From positions 1,149,012-1,213,011 of the forward strand of contig VZQC01009558.1 in assembly GCA_009823505.1 (NCBI GenBank): a stretch of DNA of 64,000 nt, read 5' to 3'. A model generated the notes under the pieces. The model searched no databases and was not told the DNA's origin. It saw only the letters and a program-made list of their open reading frames with translations. Origin of the DNA: Rhizomys pruinosus (lineage: Eukaryota; Chordata; Mammalia; Rodentia; Spalacidae). The position numbers were made by a program, and so were the translations under genes. Below, in pieces: positions 1-11,220 of this stretch; position 1 is the first letter of the stretch, and each line of letters starts with the position of its first letter.

Positions 1-12
1 TTTTTTTTTTTT
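1..12. repeat. poly(T) tract at window edge
   Basis: Twelve T residues open the window. They are probably the A-tail of a minus-strand retroposon whose body lies outside the window. Confidence 0.4.
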
Positions 13-104
13 AGTCCTGTTCCTTATTTGAAATCTGAAAATAGGCAAACTCTATAAGGAAAATCCAAAGATAAAACATTGAAGAAAACCAACTTGGGGA
101 ATGT

Positions 105-515
105 TCTAGCTAGTTTCTTGTCTATGGCTGTGATGAGAACAATAACCAAGGGCCTTGGGGAGGAAAGCTGTATTTGGTGTACAGCCCACAGTCCGTCATC
201 AGGAGAAACCAAGGCAGGAATCTGGAGCACAGACCATGGAGGAGCGCTGCTTACTGGCTTACTTCTGACGTAGTTACTTTTCTTACATGGCCCAGGCCAC
301 CTGCCCAGGGTTGGCACCACCCACAGTGGTCTGGGTTCTCCTACATCACCTGCTCAGGGTTGGCACCATCCACAGTGGTCTGGGTCCTCCTACATCAATT
401 ACCAACTAAGAAAAACACCCCACAGACATGTCCACAAGCTGATCCAATGGAGGAAAACCCTGACCTGAGGGTCCTTCCTCCCAACCCTCTAGTGTGTGTC
501 AAGTCGACAGATTGT
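105..515 (-). mobile_element. rodent LTR-like repeat (MaLR type), minus orientation
   Basis: Read on the minus strand this begins with a sequence close to GTGTCAACTTGACAC and continues through blocks about a conserved 'grouped in the cottage' LTR layout: a GGGAGG-type region, a CCATGG block and a terminal AACTTGG segment. The same family occurs in plus orientation at 3550, 4119 and 5475. There is an internal duplication of a roughly 50-base block around 290-395. The exact family (MT/ORR-like or another rodent LTR) cannot be fixed by eye. Confidence 0.55.
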
Positions 516-901
516 AACCAGCGCAGCAAGGACAAGGCCGCAGGGCCTGTTCATGCTTTTGGTTTTATGTTGTACCCTTGGCCACTGGTAGTCTGGAGCG
601 CATCTGGAAGGTCACTGTGTGCCAGAGCTCCTTGACCACTGCGCTACTGATGTTTATTCTTTATTGTGGAGGCAGCCTGTGCACTGCAGAGTTCCAGTTC
701 CAGTGACATTCCTCCCTAGATAACAGCAGGGTGTCCCTCCTCTGCACCCTGCCCCATGAGAACCAGAAAGGTCTCCAGATTTTGCCAAATGTCCCTGATG
801 TCTAAATCAAAATCTCTAAGGGAGAAGATTGCATGATTTGGCCCAACACAGGCTTATCTTCATTAGTATGCAAGTAAATTTTAATTAGAACACATTTCCA
901 G
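516..901. other. unassigned intergenic sequence
   Basis: No gene, SINE or simple repeat is recognised here. Short open frames in this stretch have no recognisable domain. Confidence 0.5.
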
Positions 902-1198
902 GGCTGGGGGATTATTCAGTTATAAAATATTTGCTGTGCAAGCATGAGGACCTGAGTTTGAATTCCTGGCATCTGTAGAAACTAGGCAGCACATGTATGT
1001 AATTCCAGCAATAGGGAGGTATACAGGAGATTCCTAGGAACTTGCTGGCCAGTCTACCCAAGTATGAGTGATCCTGTCCAGGAGAGACCATCTCAATGTT
1101 AAAGTGGACAGTGGTTGAGGAGACACTCAGGGTCAGCCTGTGGTCTCCCCACGCACACACACCATCGCCTGCCTCCACACGCACCACACACAGTCTCT
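902..1198 (+). repeat. B4 SINE
   Basis: Starts with a GGCTGGGGGATT head, has the ID-like GCAAGCATGAGGACCTGAGTT box and the B1-like middle. It ends in the B4 tail with a CCCCACGCACACACAC run. Confidence 0.75.
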
Positions 1199-1236
1199 TC
1201 CCTCAGATTTTGTTAAGTATTCCAAATGTCCATCAC

Positions 1237-1350
1237 TGTGATAGTTTTAATTGTTGATGTCACACAATCTAGAATCACCTTGGAATAGAAACTCAATGAG
1301 GAATTCTCTAGCTCAGTTTGGCCTGGAGGTCTGTCTGGTGTTGACGGGGA
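1237..1350 (+). mobile_element. MT-like (ERVL-MaLR) LTR fragment, 5' part
   Basis: A diverged GTCACACAATCTAGAATCACC segment is followed by the AATGAGGAATT..CTAG block typical of the 5' part of rodent MT-type LTRs. The element is truncated. Confidence 0.55.
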
Positions 1351-1980
1351 GGGGTGGTCTTTGAGATTCAAGACCTCGAATCTTTTTTGTTGTTGTTAAA
1401 AGGTTTTAATTAAAACGGTAATACATTTAAGCTAATTGGAAATATAAATTGTCCACATTTGTTTTACTTAAAATTTGTATAACAACATCGTTGGGATTAA
1501 TGTATACAAATGTTCTCTATAATTTTTGTGTTGTACAGTATCAACTTGTAACATTTTCTTTTACCTGTAGGATAATTTAACTTAAGGAATTAAGTTTGCT
1601 TCCCAAATTAACAACATACAGTCAATGATAAACAGCTTGGGTAAATTTAATGAAAATTTACACCTTGATTCCTGCTTATAGTATGTGTACTACAACTGCC
1701 TTTTTGAGATTCATGGGTCAAAAAATAAAAACCTAAAATATAAAAGGGGGGATACAGTTATATATTAAACCTTTTGTCAAATTTTTCAATTTAAATCTTA
1801 AAACTAACTATGGGAAAAGATTTGCCTGTTCCCAAAGGTCAAAGCGTCACCAACTTAATGGCTGAGAAAGAAAAGATACAGCTTTTCATTGTGCAGGATG
1901 TACCAAGAAATACCAGCAGAGAAGTTGGCCCATCTAAACATTAAAAGGAAGAAAAGCCTCAGACTGCTACAGGCATCAAA
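1351..1980. other. AT-rich unassigned sequence
   Basis: AT-rich DNA without a recognised gene or repeat. It could be an old 3'-UTR-like retroposed segment on the minus strand, but nothing decisive is visible. Confidence 0.4.
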
Positions 1981-2009
1981 CATCTCTGTGGATCCTATTT
2001 GTAACAACT

Positions 2010-2256
2010 TTATTTTTTTTTAATTTTATTTATTTTTTGTATGTGTATGAGTGTACTGTCTGCATGTAGGTTTGTGCACCCGTGTCGTGCAATGCCACGG
2101 AGGTCAGAGAGGGTGTCAGATTCCCCTGGAACTGGAGTTCTCCTGGAATTGGAGTTACAGACGGTTCTTAGCCGCCATGTGGGTGCTGGGGATCGAACCT
2201 GGGTCCTCTGTAAGAGCAGTCGGCTCTTAACCGCTAGGCCATCTCTCCAGCCCTGT
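2010..2256 (-). repeat. B2 SINE
   Basis: A full-length minus-strand B2. Its head GGCTGGAGAGATGGCC reads leftward from 2256, the B box GGTTCGATCCCCAGCACC is intact, and the A/T-rich tail is at 2010-2040. Confidence 0.9.
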
Positions 2257-2589
2257 AACAACTGTTTATAATGACTCCTAATGAACCTTACCTTCCACGT
2301 GCTGCAAAGTTTTAATATGAGAGACGTTCTTACCTCCTTTTCATAGAACAAAGAAAATCATGATGGTAATGAAGTCATTCCCTAACTGTAAATTAGAGCC
2401 GACTGTTATAGAGATAATCTCTTATAAAACTGGTATAACTGCTTTCTTTAATTGACTAATAGACATAGGAACTATGAAAGGATCATTCTCTATTCAGAGC
2501 CTAATATAATACTAAAGTCTTTATAACCTGTGCAATTAAGCAAAATATATTAATACAGGAGAGTTCTGATATCAGCACAAGGGATTATT
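2257..2589. other. unassigned intergenic sequence
   Basis: No gene or repeat is recognised in this AT-rich stretch. Confidence 0.45.
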
Positions 2590-2815
2590 CTGCAGGGGCT
2601 AAGTGTGGGGAGGGGCTACACTCAAGCCCGCGTGCATGCATCGCGCTGTCCCTGCCTCTGCATGTGAAGTGTCCCAGCTGCTTCAACTGTTCTTCACCTG
2701 CTTCCTGCCACTTCCCACACATGGACTGTGCCCTGGAACTGTGACTAAAACAAGCTTTCTTCCCTAAGTGGGGTTTCCAGGTATTTTATCACAGCAGCAG
2801 AAGTATGTTAAAAAT
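2590..2815 (+). mobile_element. MT-like (ERVL-MaLR) LTR fragment, 3' part
   Basis: Carries the CCAGCTGCTTCAA and GGACTGTGCCCTGGAACTGT blocks and ends with a TATTTTATCACAGCAGCAG motif, as in the 3' half of MT-type LTRs. Together with the fragment at 1237 it may be the remains of one LTR, but the spacing is too large to be sure. Confidence 0.5.
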
Positions 2816-3180
2816 TAGGCAGTCATTGGGCTGCTTTACATCTTGTTGATGAGCTCATTCAAACATTCAAAACTGGGCTAAAACAGAAGAAGACGCCTTT
2901 CCAGCACTAGGTATTTTGAAGAAAAATGTTTCCTACTCCCAGATTTGGCCACTAGAATATTCACCCGTTAGATCAAATTATTTTCAAAAAATTCTAATTT
3001 CTCTGTATCATCAATGGAGATTATAGCCACATCCTGACTTATGCTAGTTTTCAACCATTAGACGTGTACATTTTTGTTGCATGACTGAATAAAATTGCAA
3101 TGACTTTTATACAGGCTTTGCTTTCAGAAAGCCAGTAAGATTAACCAGTGAATAACCACTAGTTAGTCTGTCAGGTCTCA
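2816..3180. other. unassigned intergenic sequence
   Basis: No gene or repeat recognised. Confidence 0.4.
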
Positions 3181-3190
3181 TAACAATGTT

Positions 3191-3352
3191 ATTTTTTTAT
3201 TTTATTTTTTGGTCTTTTCAAGACAGCGTCTCCCTGTAGCCCCAGCTGTCCTGGAATTCACTCTGTAGACCAGGCTGGCCTTGAACTCACAAAGATCCAC
3301 CTGCCTCTGCCTCCCAAGTGCTAGGATTAAAGGCGTGCACCACCACGCCCGC
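3191..3352 (-). repeat. B1 SINE with target-site duplication
   Basis: A near full-length minus-strand B1 ending in the CACCACGCCCGC head. The flanks repeat TAACAATGTTATTTT (3181) and TAACAATGATATTTT (3353), a roughly 15-bp duplication expected of L1-mediated insertion. Confidence 0.9.
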
Positions 3353-3549
3353 TAACAATGATATTTTATGTGATTTATTTATGGTAGTTTTGAGGACACA
3401 CAAATTATTAGGAGAAAGGTTTTTCAAGATTTAGTGGATATTTTAATGTGGTGACATATACCTAGATTTCAAATATGCCACATACCTGCATATGAAATAG
3501 GTATTACTCATAGGACAGTGATATGTACTTATTTGATTTTTCCCTTCCA

Positions 3550-3968
3550 TGCTGTGCTGGATAGCTTTAGTGTCAACTTGACACACCTGGGTTGAGGGAG
3601 CCTCAATTGGTGAATTGGCTCCATTGGATTGGCCTGTGGCCACATCTGCGAAGTATTGTCTTGATTGTTGAGCAGTGTGGGAGGGCCCAGCCCACAATGA
3701 GTAGTGCCACCCTGGGCAGGTACCCTGGGCAGGTTGTGGTGTACTGTATAAGAAAGTGGACTGGGCATGAGCCAGAGGAGCAAGCCAGTGAACAATACTC
3801 CTCCATGGCCTGTGCTTCAGCTCCTGCCTCCAGGTTCCTGCCCTGAGTTCTTGCCTTGGGCTCCCTGAGAACTGTGACCCAGGAGATGTAAGCTGAATAA
3901 ACCCTTTCCTCCCCAACTTGGTGTTGGTTAGAGTGTTTTGTCACAGCAATGGAAGACAAACTAGAACA
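3550..3968 (+). mobile_element. rodent LTR-like repeat, copy 1
   Basis: A 419-bp TG...CA unit starting near GTGTCAACTTGACACACC. It contains a TGTATAAG promoter-like block and an AATAAACCC polyadenylation signal near 3895, followed by TCACAGCAATGGAAGACAAA. These features suggest a solo LTR, MaLR-like. It is followed 150 bp later by a second copy of the same family in the same orientation. Confidence 0.65.
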
Positions 3969-4118
3969 CATGCTAAATTTCATGTCTTTTCTTCTGTGTA
4001 TTTTGTGTCTACTTTTTATAGTGGGAAGAGCACTTACGATAAAATTTACCCTCTTAAAAAGAGAATGATGTTGCTACCCACATCAAGTACAAAGCTTGAT
4101 AACTTTGCAGAGCTGAGA

Positions 4119-4529
4119 TGTTGTGCTGGACAGCTTTAGTGTCAACTTGACACACCTGGGTTGAGGGAGCCTCAGTTGGGGAATTGGCTCCATTTGATTG
4201 GCCTGTGGCCACGTCTGTGGAGTATTGTCTTGATTATCAGGCAATGTGGGAGGGCCCAGCCCACAGTGAGTAGTGCCACCCTGGGCAGGTTGTTGTGTAC
4301 CGTATAAGAAGGCAAGCTGGGCATGAGCCAGGGGAGCAAGCCAGTGAACAGCATTCCTCCATGGCTTGTGCTTCAGCTCCTGCCTCCAGGTTCCTGCCCT
4401 GAGTTCGTGCCTTGGGCTCCCTAAGTGATGAACTGTGACCCAGGAGATGTAAGCTGAATAAACCCTTTCCTCCCCAAGTTGGTGTCGGTCAGAGTGTTTC
4501 GTCACAGCAATGGAAGACAAACTACAACA
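4119..4529 (+). mobile_element. rodent LTR-like repeat, copy 2
   Basis: Same family and orientation as the unit at 3550 and roughly 90% alike by eye, with the same TATA-like block and AATAAA near 4457. The 150-bp spacer has no retroviral coding sequence. The pair is either two independent insertions or a local duplication, not a provirus. Confidence 0.65.
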
Positions 4530-4589
4530 GACGTTCTTCCCACTGAACATCTCTTCCATCATTCCCTCTCTGCCCAGCCTGGAAATGGC

Positions 4590-5028
4590 GTTCCACTCTA
4601 CTTCACACAATTGCCTGCTTTAACTACCTGCATAAGTACATTCCACTCTACTTCATATGATTACCTGCTTTAACTACCTGCGTAAGTACATTCCACTCCA
4701 CTTCAGAAGATTACCTGCATAAGTACATTCCACTCTACTTCACACAATTACCTGCTTTAACTACCTGCATAAGTACATTCCACTCCACTTCAGAAGATTA
4801 CCTGCTTTAACTACCTGTGTAAGTACATTCCACTCTACTTCAGAAGATTACCTGCTTTAACTACCTGCATAAGTACATTCCACTCCACTTCAGAAGATTA
4901 CCTGCTTTAACTACCTGCGTAAGTACATTCCACTCCACTTCAGAAGATTACCTGCTTTAACTACCTGCGTAAGTACATTCCACTCTACTTCATATGATTA
5001 CCTGCTTTAACTACCTGCATAAGTACAG
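4590..5028. repeat. minisatellite, ~50-bp unit x ~9
   Basis: Tandem copies of a unit containing ACATTCCACTC, ACTTCA, ATTACCTGCTTTAACTACC and GCATAAGT. The copies start at about 50-bp steps (4590, 4640, 4690, then 4727 onward). The third unit lacks 13 bp, so it is 37 bp long. Variants alternate CACACAA, CAGAAGA and CATATGA in the middle. Confidence 0.9.
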
Positions 5029-5087
5029 CTACACAGTAATAAGCAATTTCATTTTGGGGCATAAGACTACAAATAAGCAGTCTTCAT

Positions 5088-5227
5088 GGCTGTGCATGGT
5101 GGCACTACCTTGAATCCCAGCACTTAGGAGGCAGAAGCAGGTGGATCTCTGTGAGTTGGAGGTGAGCTACATAGCTAGTTCCAGGGCAGCTGGGGCTACC
5201 AGGATACCCTGTCTCCAAACAAACCAA
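5088..5227 (+). repeat. B1 SINE
   Basis: Diverged plus-strand B1 with GGAGGCAGAAGCAGGTGGAT and a CCTGTCTCC end. Confidence 0.8.
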
Positions 5228-5474
5228 AGATCTTTGTATTGAAAATCATTTGAGCCAAAGCAATTTTTAAAATGAAAAAGTTAGGTGACTTACACCACTT
5301 GATTTCAAGACCAGCTATGAAACAGCAGTATCAAGGCAATGCAGTAATTCATAGATGTACACAGAGGTCTATACAGCCCAGCTAGAGATGTATATACCCA
5401 GATAGGATGTATATACCCAGCTAGAGATGTGTATACCCAGATTTGGATGACCAGTTGACCCTTTTCTTGCAAAT

Positions 5475-6152
5475 TGTGCTAGGTAGCTTTGGTTGTCAAC
5501 TTGACACCCCTGGGAAAAAGGAACCTCAGTTGCAGAATTTCTTCCATCAGATTGACCTATATGCATGTCTATGAGGGATTCTCCTGACTGAGTGATGTGT
5601 GAGACGGCCCAGCCCATTGTAGATGGTGCTATCCCTGGGCAGGTTATCCTAGGTTGTATAAGAAAGCAGGCTGAGGGCTGGAAAGATGGCCTAGCAGTTA
5701 AGAGTGCCAACTGCTCTTGCAGAGGACCCGGGTTCAATCCCCAGCACCCACATGGTGGCTGAGAACCATCTGTAACTCCACTTCCAGGAGAATTCCAGTT
5801 CCAGGGGAATCTGACACCCTCTTCTGACCTCCGCAGCATTGCACGACATGGGTGCACAAACCTGCATGCAGACAGTACATTCATACACATAAAAAATAAA
5901 TAAAATTAAAAAAAGAAAGCAGGCTGAGCACAGGCCATTGGGGCAAGCCAGTGAGCAGCACTCCTCTGTGTTCTGTGCTTCAGTTGCTGCCTCCAGGTTC
6001 CTGCCCTGCTTATGTTCCTGCCCTGCTTATGTTCCTGCCTTGAGTTCCCTCAGCGATGACTGTGACTGAGAAGAGTAAGATCCATAAACCCTTTCTTCCC
6101 AAACTTGCTTTGGTCAGTGTTTTATCACAGCAATAAAAAGCGAATTAATACA
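5475..6152 (+). mobile_element. rodent LTR-like repeat, copy 3, split by a B2
   Basis: Same family as the units at 3550 and 4119: TGTCAACTTGACACCCC head, CCCATTGTAGATGGTGC block, AATAAA-like CATAAACCC and TTTATCACAGCAATAAAAAG end. A B2 element (5675-5913) interrupts it after TATAAGAAAGCAGGCTGAG. CTGCCCTGCTTATGTTC is tandemly duplicated near 6000. Confidence 0.65.
5675..5913 (+). repeat. B2 SINE nested in LTR repeat
   Basis: Full-length plus-strand B2. The flanks duplicate AGAAAGCAGGCTGAG (ending 5675 and starting 5914), a clean 15-bp target-site duplication that dates this insertion after the LTR. Confidence 0.93.
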
Positions 6153-6230
6153 GAAATATTTAATACATTTTGAAACAATAGTTAATTACTATAGAAGAGG
6201 GATTGTTTGGCCTTTAAAATAATTTAGATT

Positions 6231-6445
6231 GGGGTGGAGATGGCTCAGAGATTAAGAGCACTGGCTATTCTTGCAGAAGACCCGGTTTTGAATCCCAGCA
6301 CCCACAAGGCAGCTAACAACCATCTGTAACTCCTGTTCCAGAGGAACCTATACCCTTTTCTGTCCTCCACAGGCATTTCATGACATGGGTGCACTTACAT
6401 ACATGCAGACATAACACTCATACACAAAAGTAAAAATAATACATT
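6231..6445 (+). repeat. B2 SINE
   Basis: Diverged B2 with GGTGGAGATGGCTCAGAG, an altered B box and an A-rich tail. Confidence 0.85.
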
Positions 6446-6705
6446 AATTAAGAACTAAAATAAAAAATTTAGATCAAGGCTGTTGGAATCTAGATAAGGC
6501 CCTGACGTAAGGAATGTTTCTCTGAAGAAATAATGCGATTAGGAAACATCCAGTTAGTTATTCAATTCAAAAATCAAGCAAGCAGGTATGATTTCTTGAA
6601 ACCTGTTCTAAATCTAAAGAATAATACAGAATATAAAACATAATCCTCCCAGATTTTTACGAAAATAATAGTAAATATTTTAACTTTGATAATATATTAG
6701 CCTCT
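6446..6705. other. unassigned intergenic sequence
   Basis: No gene or repeat recognised. Confidence 0.4.
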
Positions 6706-6942
6706 TTTTAAAAAATTTATTTTGCATGTGTATGAATGTACTGTCTGCATGTAGGCTTGTGTACCCGTGTCGTGCAATGCCTCGGAGGTCAGAAGAGGGT
6801 CTCAGATTCCCCTGGAACTGGAGTTCTCCTGGAATTGGAGTTATAGACGGTTCTTAGCCACCATGTGGGTGCTGGGGATCGAACCCGAGTCCTCTGCAAG
6901 AGCAGTCGGTGCTCTTAACCGCTAGACTATCTCTCCATCCCC
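6706..6942 (-). repeat. B2 SINE with target-site duplication
   Basis: Full-length minus-strand B2. ATATTAGCCTCTT flanks it on both sides (6693 and 6943). Confidence 0.92.
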
Positions 6943-7004
6943 ATATTAGCCTCTTATTTCTTTACTAAAGACTTCATGTTTTCACATATAATTTATTTTT
7001 TAAA

Positions 7005-7128
7005 ACTTAAAAGATTTTTTTTTCATTTTATGGGTTTGAGTCTTTTGCCTGCATCCATGTTAAATGGACCATGTATGTGCAACGCCTGTGGAGGCCAGAA
7101 GGGGGCGTCAATGTAATAGAACTGGAGG
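7005..7128 (-). repeat. B2 SINE, older and truncated
   Basis: Retains the GGAGGCCAGAAGGGGGCGTC block and the T-rich tail. The 5' half is missing. Confidence 0.6.
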
Positions 7129-7165
7129 GACTTCAAGTACCCTAGATTCCTGCCACAAGGAATAT

Positions 7166-7355
7166 ATTTTTTTGTTTGTTTTTTTTTTGGTTTGTTTTTG
7201 TTTTTGTTTTTTTTTTTTGGTCTTTTCCAGACAGGGTCCCCCTGTAGCCCCAGCCGTCCTGAAACTCACTCTGTAGACCAGGTTGGCCTTGAACTCACAA
7301 AGATCCGCCTGCCTCTGCCTCCCAAGTGCTAGGATTAAAGGCGTGCACGCCCGGC
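7166..7355 (-). repeat. B1 SINE
   Basis: Minus-strand B1 with a long T-rich tail (7166-7218). The core runs from GGTCTTTTCCAGACAGGG to GCGTGCACGCCCGGC. Confidence 0.9.
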
Positions 7356-7447
7356 TTCGTTTTGTTTTTAACAAGGGAGATTTGATCTGGTGTTTTGCCT
7401 CCCTCTAGAGGACATTTTGGTCATTTTCATTTAATTTAAAAAGGATA

Positions 7448-7600
7448 TGGGCGCACGCCTTTAATCCTAGCACTTGGGAGGCAGAGACAGGCGGATCTTT
7501 GTGAGTTCGAGGCCAGCCTGGTCTACAGAGTGAGTTCCAGGACAGCTGAGACTACAGGGAGACCCTGTCTCAAAAAGACCAAAAATAATAATAATAATAA
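7448..7600 (+). repeat. B1 SINE
   Basis: Plus-strand B1 missing the first few bases; it ends with a (AAT)n-containing tail. Confidence 0.9.
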
Positions 7601-7690
7601 AAAATAAAAAATACTACTGTTTTGTTTTTTAGAAAAAAGAATCAGTAACTAAAATAGTACATTTTATACTTATCAATAGTTTATACCCAA

Positions 7691-7853
7691 GGCCGGGTGT
7701 GGTGGCGCACGCCTTTAATCCTAGCACTTGGGAGGCAGAGGCAGGTGGATCTTTGTGAGTTCAAGGCCAGCCTGGTCTACAGAGTGAGTTCCAGGACAGC
7801 TGGGGCTACAGGGAGACCCTGTCTCAAAAAGACAAAAAAACAAAACAAAACAA
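7691..7853 (+). repeat. B1 SINE with target-site duplication
   Basis: Full-length B1 from GGCCGGGTGTGGTGGCG to a CAAAA-rich tail. ATAGTTTATACCCAAG occurs on both sides, a duplication of about 16 bp. Confidence 0.95.
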
Positions 7854-7922
7854 AATAGTTTATACCCAAGAGGATTTGAAGTGTCATGCACATGTGGTAT
7901 TTAGAAATTTTAGAAGATCAGA

Positions 7923-8071
7923 TAGGGCGTGGTGGCAACCATCTTTAATCCCAGCACTCAGGAGGCAGAGGCAGGCAGATCTCTATGAGATAGTGGCCAG
8001 CCTAGTCTATGTAGGGAGTTCCAGGCCTGCCAGGGTACAGGGAGACTTCCTCTTAAAAAAAAAAAAAAAGA
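7923..8071 (+). repeat. B1 SINE
   Basis: Plus-strand B1 whose A-tail runs directly into the next SINE. Confidence 0.85.
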
Positions 8072-8290
8072 GGGGCTGGAGAGATGGTCTAGCAGTTAAG
8101 AGCGCCAACTGCTCTTGCAGAGGACCCAGGTTTGATCCTCAGCACCCACATGGCGGCTGAGAACCATCTTTAACTCCAGATCCAGGGGAATCCAACGCCC
8201 TCTTCTGACCTCCTTGGCATTGCATGACACGAGTGCACAAACCTGCATGCAGACAGTACATTCATACACATAAAAATAAATTAATTAAAA
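8072..8290 (+). repeat. B2 SINE
   Basis: Full-length plus-strand B2 inserted in the A-tail of the preceding B1. It ends with CATAAAAATAAATTAATTAAAA. Confidence 0.92.
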
Positions 8291-9760
8291 AAAAGAAAAA
8301 GTCAATAAAATACAAAAGCCATAGAAGTAGGAGGAAATAAACCTCCTAAATTAATAGGGTCATGCAAATAACAAATTATCTCAAAATGTTCTCTTTTTTT
8401 CTTTCAAAATCTTTTTATTTGACCAGTTAGTAAACATAGGCAATAAGTGTAAGGAGTATCCATGTAAACCCAATTAGCAAACATCTGAGTCCAATTCTTA
8501 TACAAGCCAAGGTCCCCAAGTCTAGTTGAAGAGGTTTGCTTACACAAACATGGTGATCAAATAAAAGTCCAGTTCACTTTTGCTGTGATCTCACAATTCA
8601 CCCCACCCTGGCCCCTTCTTGGCCCATACAGTCTGGTGCACCAACCCCTTCCACGAGAGTCCCTGGGCTTTGGAGGGGAGGGTGAGAGAGAGTGAAAGAC
8701 AGGATGATCCATTTCTTCTCTGAGGTGACACATCAGACTCTTGGGCCTGTGCAAGTTCTGTTTTCAACAGACTGGTGGCTTGATTAGGAGTCTCCTTTTA
8801 ATTCTAGTAATAAAACATAAATAGAAACAAATATTAACCATTATAACATGTTACATTATGGGCACAAACACATATTTGGATGGTGTCTTGGTTAGGGCAT
8901 TATAGCTCTTTGACAAAGGGATGGCAATAGTATTCTATTGTGGCCAAAAAGTCTCCTGATACTAGGGGCACCAAGGCTGCAGTATCAGCTGTGTGTCTAC
9001 CCCCCCCAAAGAGCAGCCCATAGATCCAGTTGGAATTTCTTTCTGGGTGTATATGTACCAGGCTGCCACTACTGCACTACATCTTCTTTGGCATGTAAAA
9101 GTGCAGCACATGAGGTCTGTAGTAGGACTTGGGTGACCATTTCTTTCCAGCAGTTTGCATAGTGCTGTCTGGTACCATGAAGGTCAGCTGTTGATTAACA
9201 GTGCAGGGTCTCAACATAACTTTTTTCTCCTGCTCATATCATGCCATATCTTCAGCAATGGGTCTTACTGTCTATTTCTTGTGCACACTCAAAGTTCTAA
9301 GCAATTGGCCCCTGTTTGGGGGGCTTTCAGAGCCTCCCTGGCCAACAGCAACTGGTAGGGCAGCCCAGAGCTGGCACTGAAGCCTTTATCTTCCAGCATT
9401 TTTTATTTAACCATGGGGTGAGATTGCATCCTGGAGGGAGGAAGTGTATTCCTTTCCCCTCTGTTTTTGTAATCATCACCACAATCAGAGCAGCCTCCCT
9501 TGTTTCCCAGTCTCCCATCTCCTAATTTATCGTTTTTCAGAAGGCAGGAGCTGTGTTACATATGTATAGGCAGGAACCCAGCTGAAAGGGTTTACCACGC
9601 CCATTCAGACTGTCTCCTTCTGGACTGCATACCACTGGTTCAAGGAGGTAGAACCCAGCTTTTCCTGAGCCAAAGTAGCTCAAATTTTTCATACTGAAAA
9701 AGGAGGAACAATAATTGTATGGTTCATTGTTATTTGCTCAAATGAACCACTTTTTTTGAG
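8291..9760. other. unassigned repeat-like block, possibly minus-strand L1 3' sequence
   Basis: No gene is recognised. A T-rich run near 8395 followed by a long low-complexity-free block would fit an old minus-strand L1 3' end. Phrases such as CCCTGGCCAACAGCAACTGG recur in related form near 23620 (CCCTGGCCAACACCACCTGG), which points to an interspersed repeat. Confidence 0.35.
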
Positions 9761-11220
9761 TAAATTTTCAGACAAACTTATTTTTCTTAACATATTTTAT
9801 GTATGTTATAATCTGTAGAGCTATGCCATGCATTCAACACAATACAGCAACCTTGATGGACCATACAAAGTGAACAGAGTAAGTACCACTCAGATCAAGG
9901 TGACGAGCCTACTTGGTGCTTCCTTCAGTGTTCCCTAAAGGCGGCCTCTATTCCAACTTCCTCACCATTGTTTGATTTTTGCTACCAATTGCAGTGATTT
10001 ACTGTGCATGTTTGTACTTGGTTTCTTTTGGGAAACATCGTTTGTGGGCTTCAGCCACATTTGTATATGAAGAAATTTGCTTTTTCATTGTGATATTTTA
10101 AGAAAATGCAATAATTAATAGGTAAATTTTATTCCCACTTTTTCATGAGCCTATGAATTGTTCCAGTCAGGGCTCTCATGCTGATGCTGGGTGAATGGCC
10201 ATGAGATGGTGTGTGTTGGGAGCACTGCCATAAAATGGTGTATGGTGTTGGTGCACTGGTTCCACTCAGAGTGTGTCTAGTTTCAGGCCTGTGAGTGCTT
10301 AGATGCAGCTAAAACAGGTCTTCAAATTGGTCATAACAATTTACACTCTTGTTTCTGACACTGTGTTGCCCAAGCTGCACTCAAACAATCCTCCTAAGTT
10401 TCCAAGAAACTTAGGCCCACCAGCAAGTGCAAAGGTGCCTGGCTCAGGTGACTGTCAGCAGCTGGGAACCAGCTCCAGCTGTTCCACAGCCTCTTGTCAC
10501 TGCTGGGTTCGTTGTTCCTGTTGGTCTGACAGCCTCTCCAGAGAGGTGCCATCAGCCGTTTCTCCTTGTAGGGTCAGTTGTCCTGATGACTCCTGGTGAG
10601 AGCAATGCTTTTCAGACCCATGGACTGTTCTGGCCTTCTCTCTGGTGATGTTCCTGTGTGGCTTTCTCCATGTTCTGACTGAGTGGGGTGCCCTGCAAAT
10701 GCTGATCTGTGGGATTTTTTATTGAAGCTCTGTGCATTTCATACAAAATTTCAAATCAAATCTAAACCTGTGTGCCCCTCCCTGTCCCCCCACCCCACCA
10801 GAGCTCATGCATTCTGCCAAACATGTTTTTATCTTTTTCTCAGTCTCTCTCAAAATTCTTGATGCAGAAGTTGACTGTTTCAAGCAGAAGTTCACTGTTT
10901 CAGTCAGTTCTTTGATGCAGTCATTTTGTTGTTGTTGTTGTTATTCCTTCCAATATGCATCATTTCAAAATATGCACATATGCATACCACATATATCATA
11001 GGTTTTAGCATCTTCGGTTTATGATTTTTTTTCTTTATTAAGCTTAAAGATGTCATGTTTGAAGGCGGCTCCTTGCAAGGCCAAACCACTGTCAGTCTTT
11101 CCCTTGTGCTCCACACTGGGGTTTCCCTTCCCTTTCCTTCCCTTCCCTTCCCATGGTCAACAAATGAGGTCCAGTAAGCATTGCTCCTGTCTTGATCTTC
11201 CTGTACTGGCCTCCATAATA
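9761..11220. other. unassigned intergenic sequence
   Basis: No convincing gene. Short frames here lack recognisable domains and splice context. A (GTT)n run lies near 10927 and TTCCC repeats near 11130. Confidence 0.4.

Noticed and set aside
2041..2271. Recurring MCMSVLSACRFVHPCR-type frames throughout the window
   Set aside because: All are translations of minus-strand B2 SINEs.
4590..5028. Could the regularly spaced repeats be a CRISPR array?
   Set aside because: The units are contiguous with no unique spacers and the genome is mammalian.
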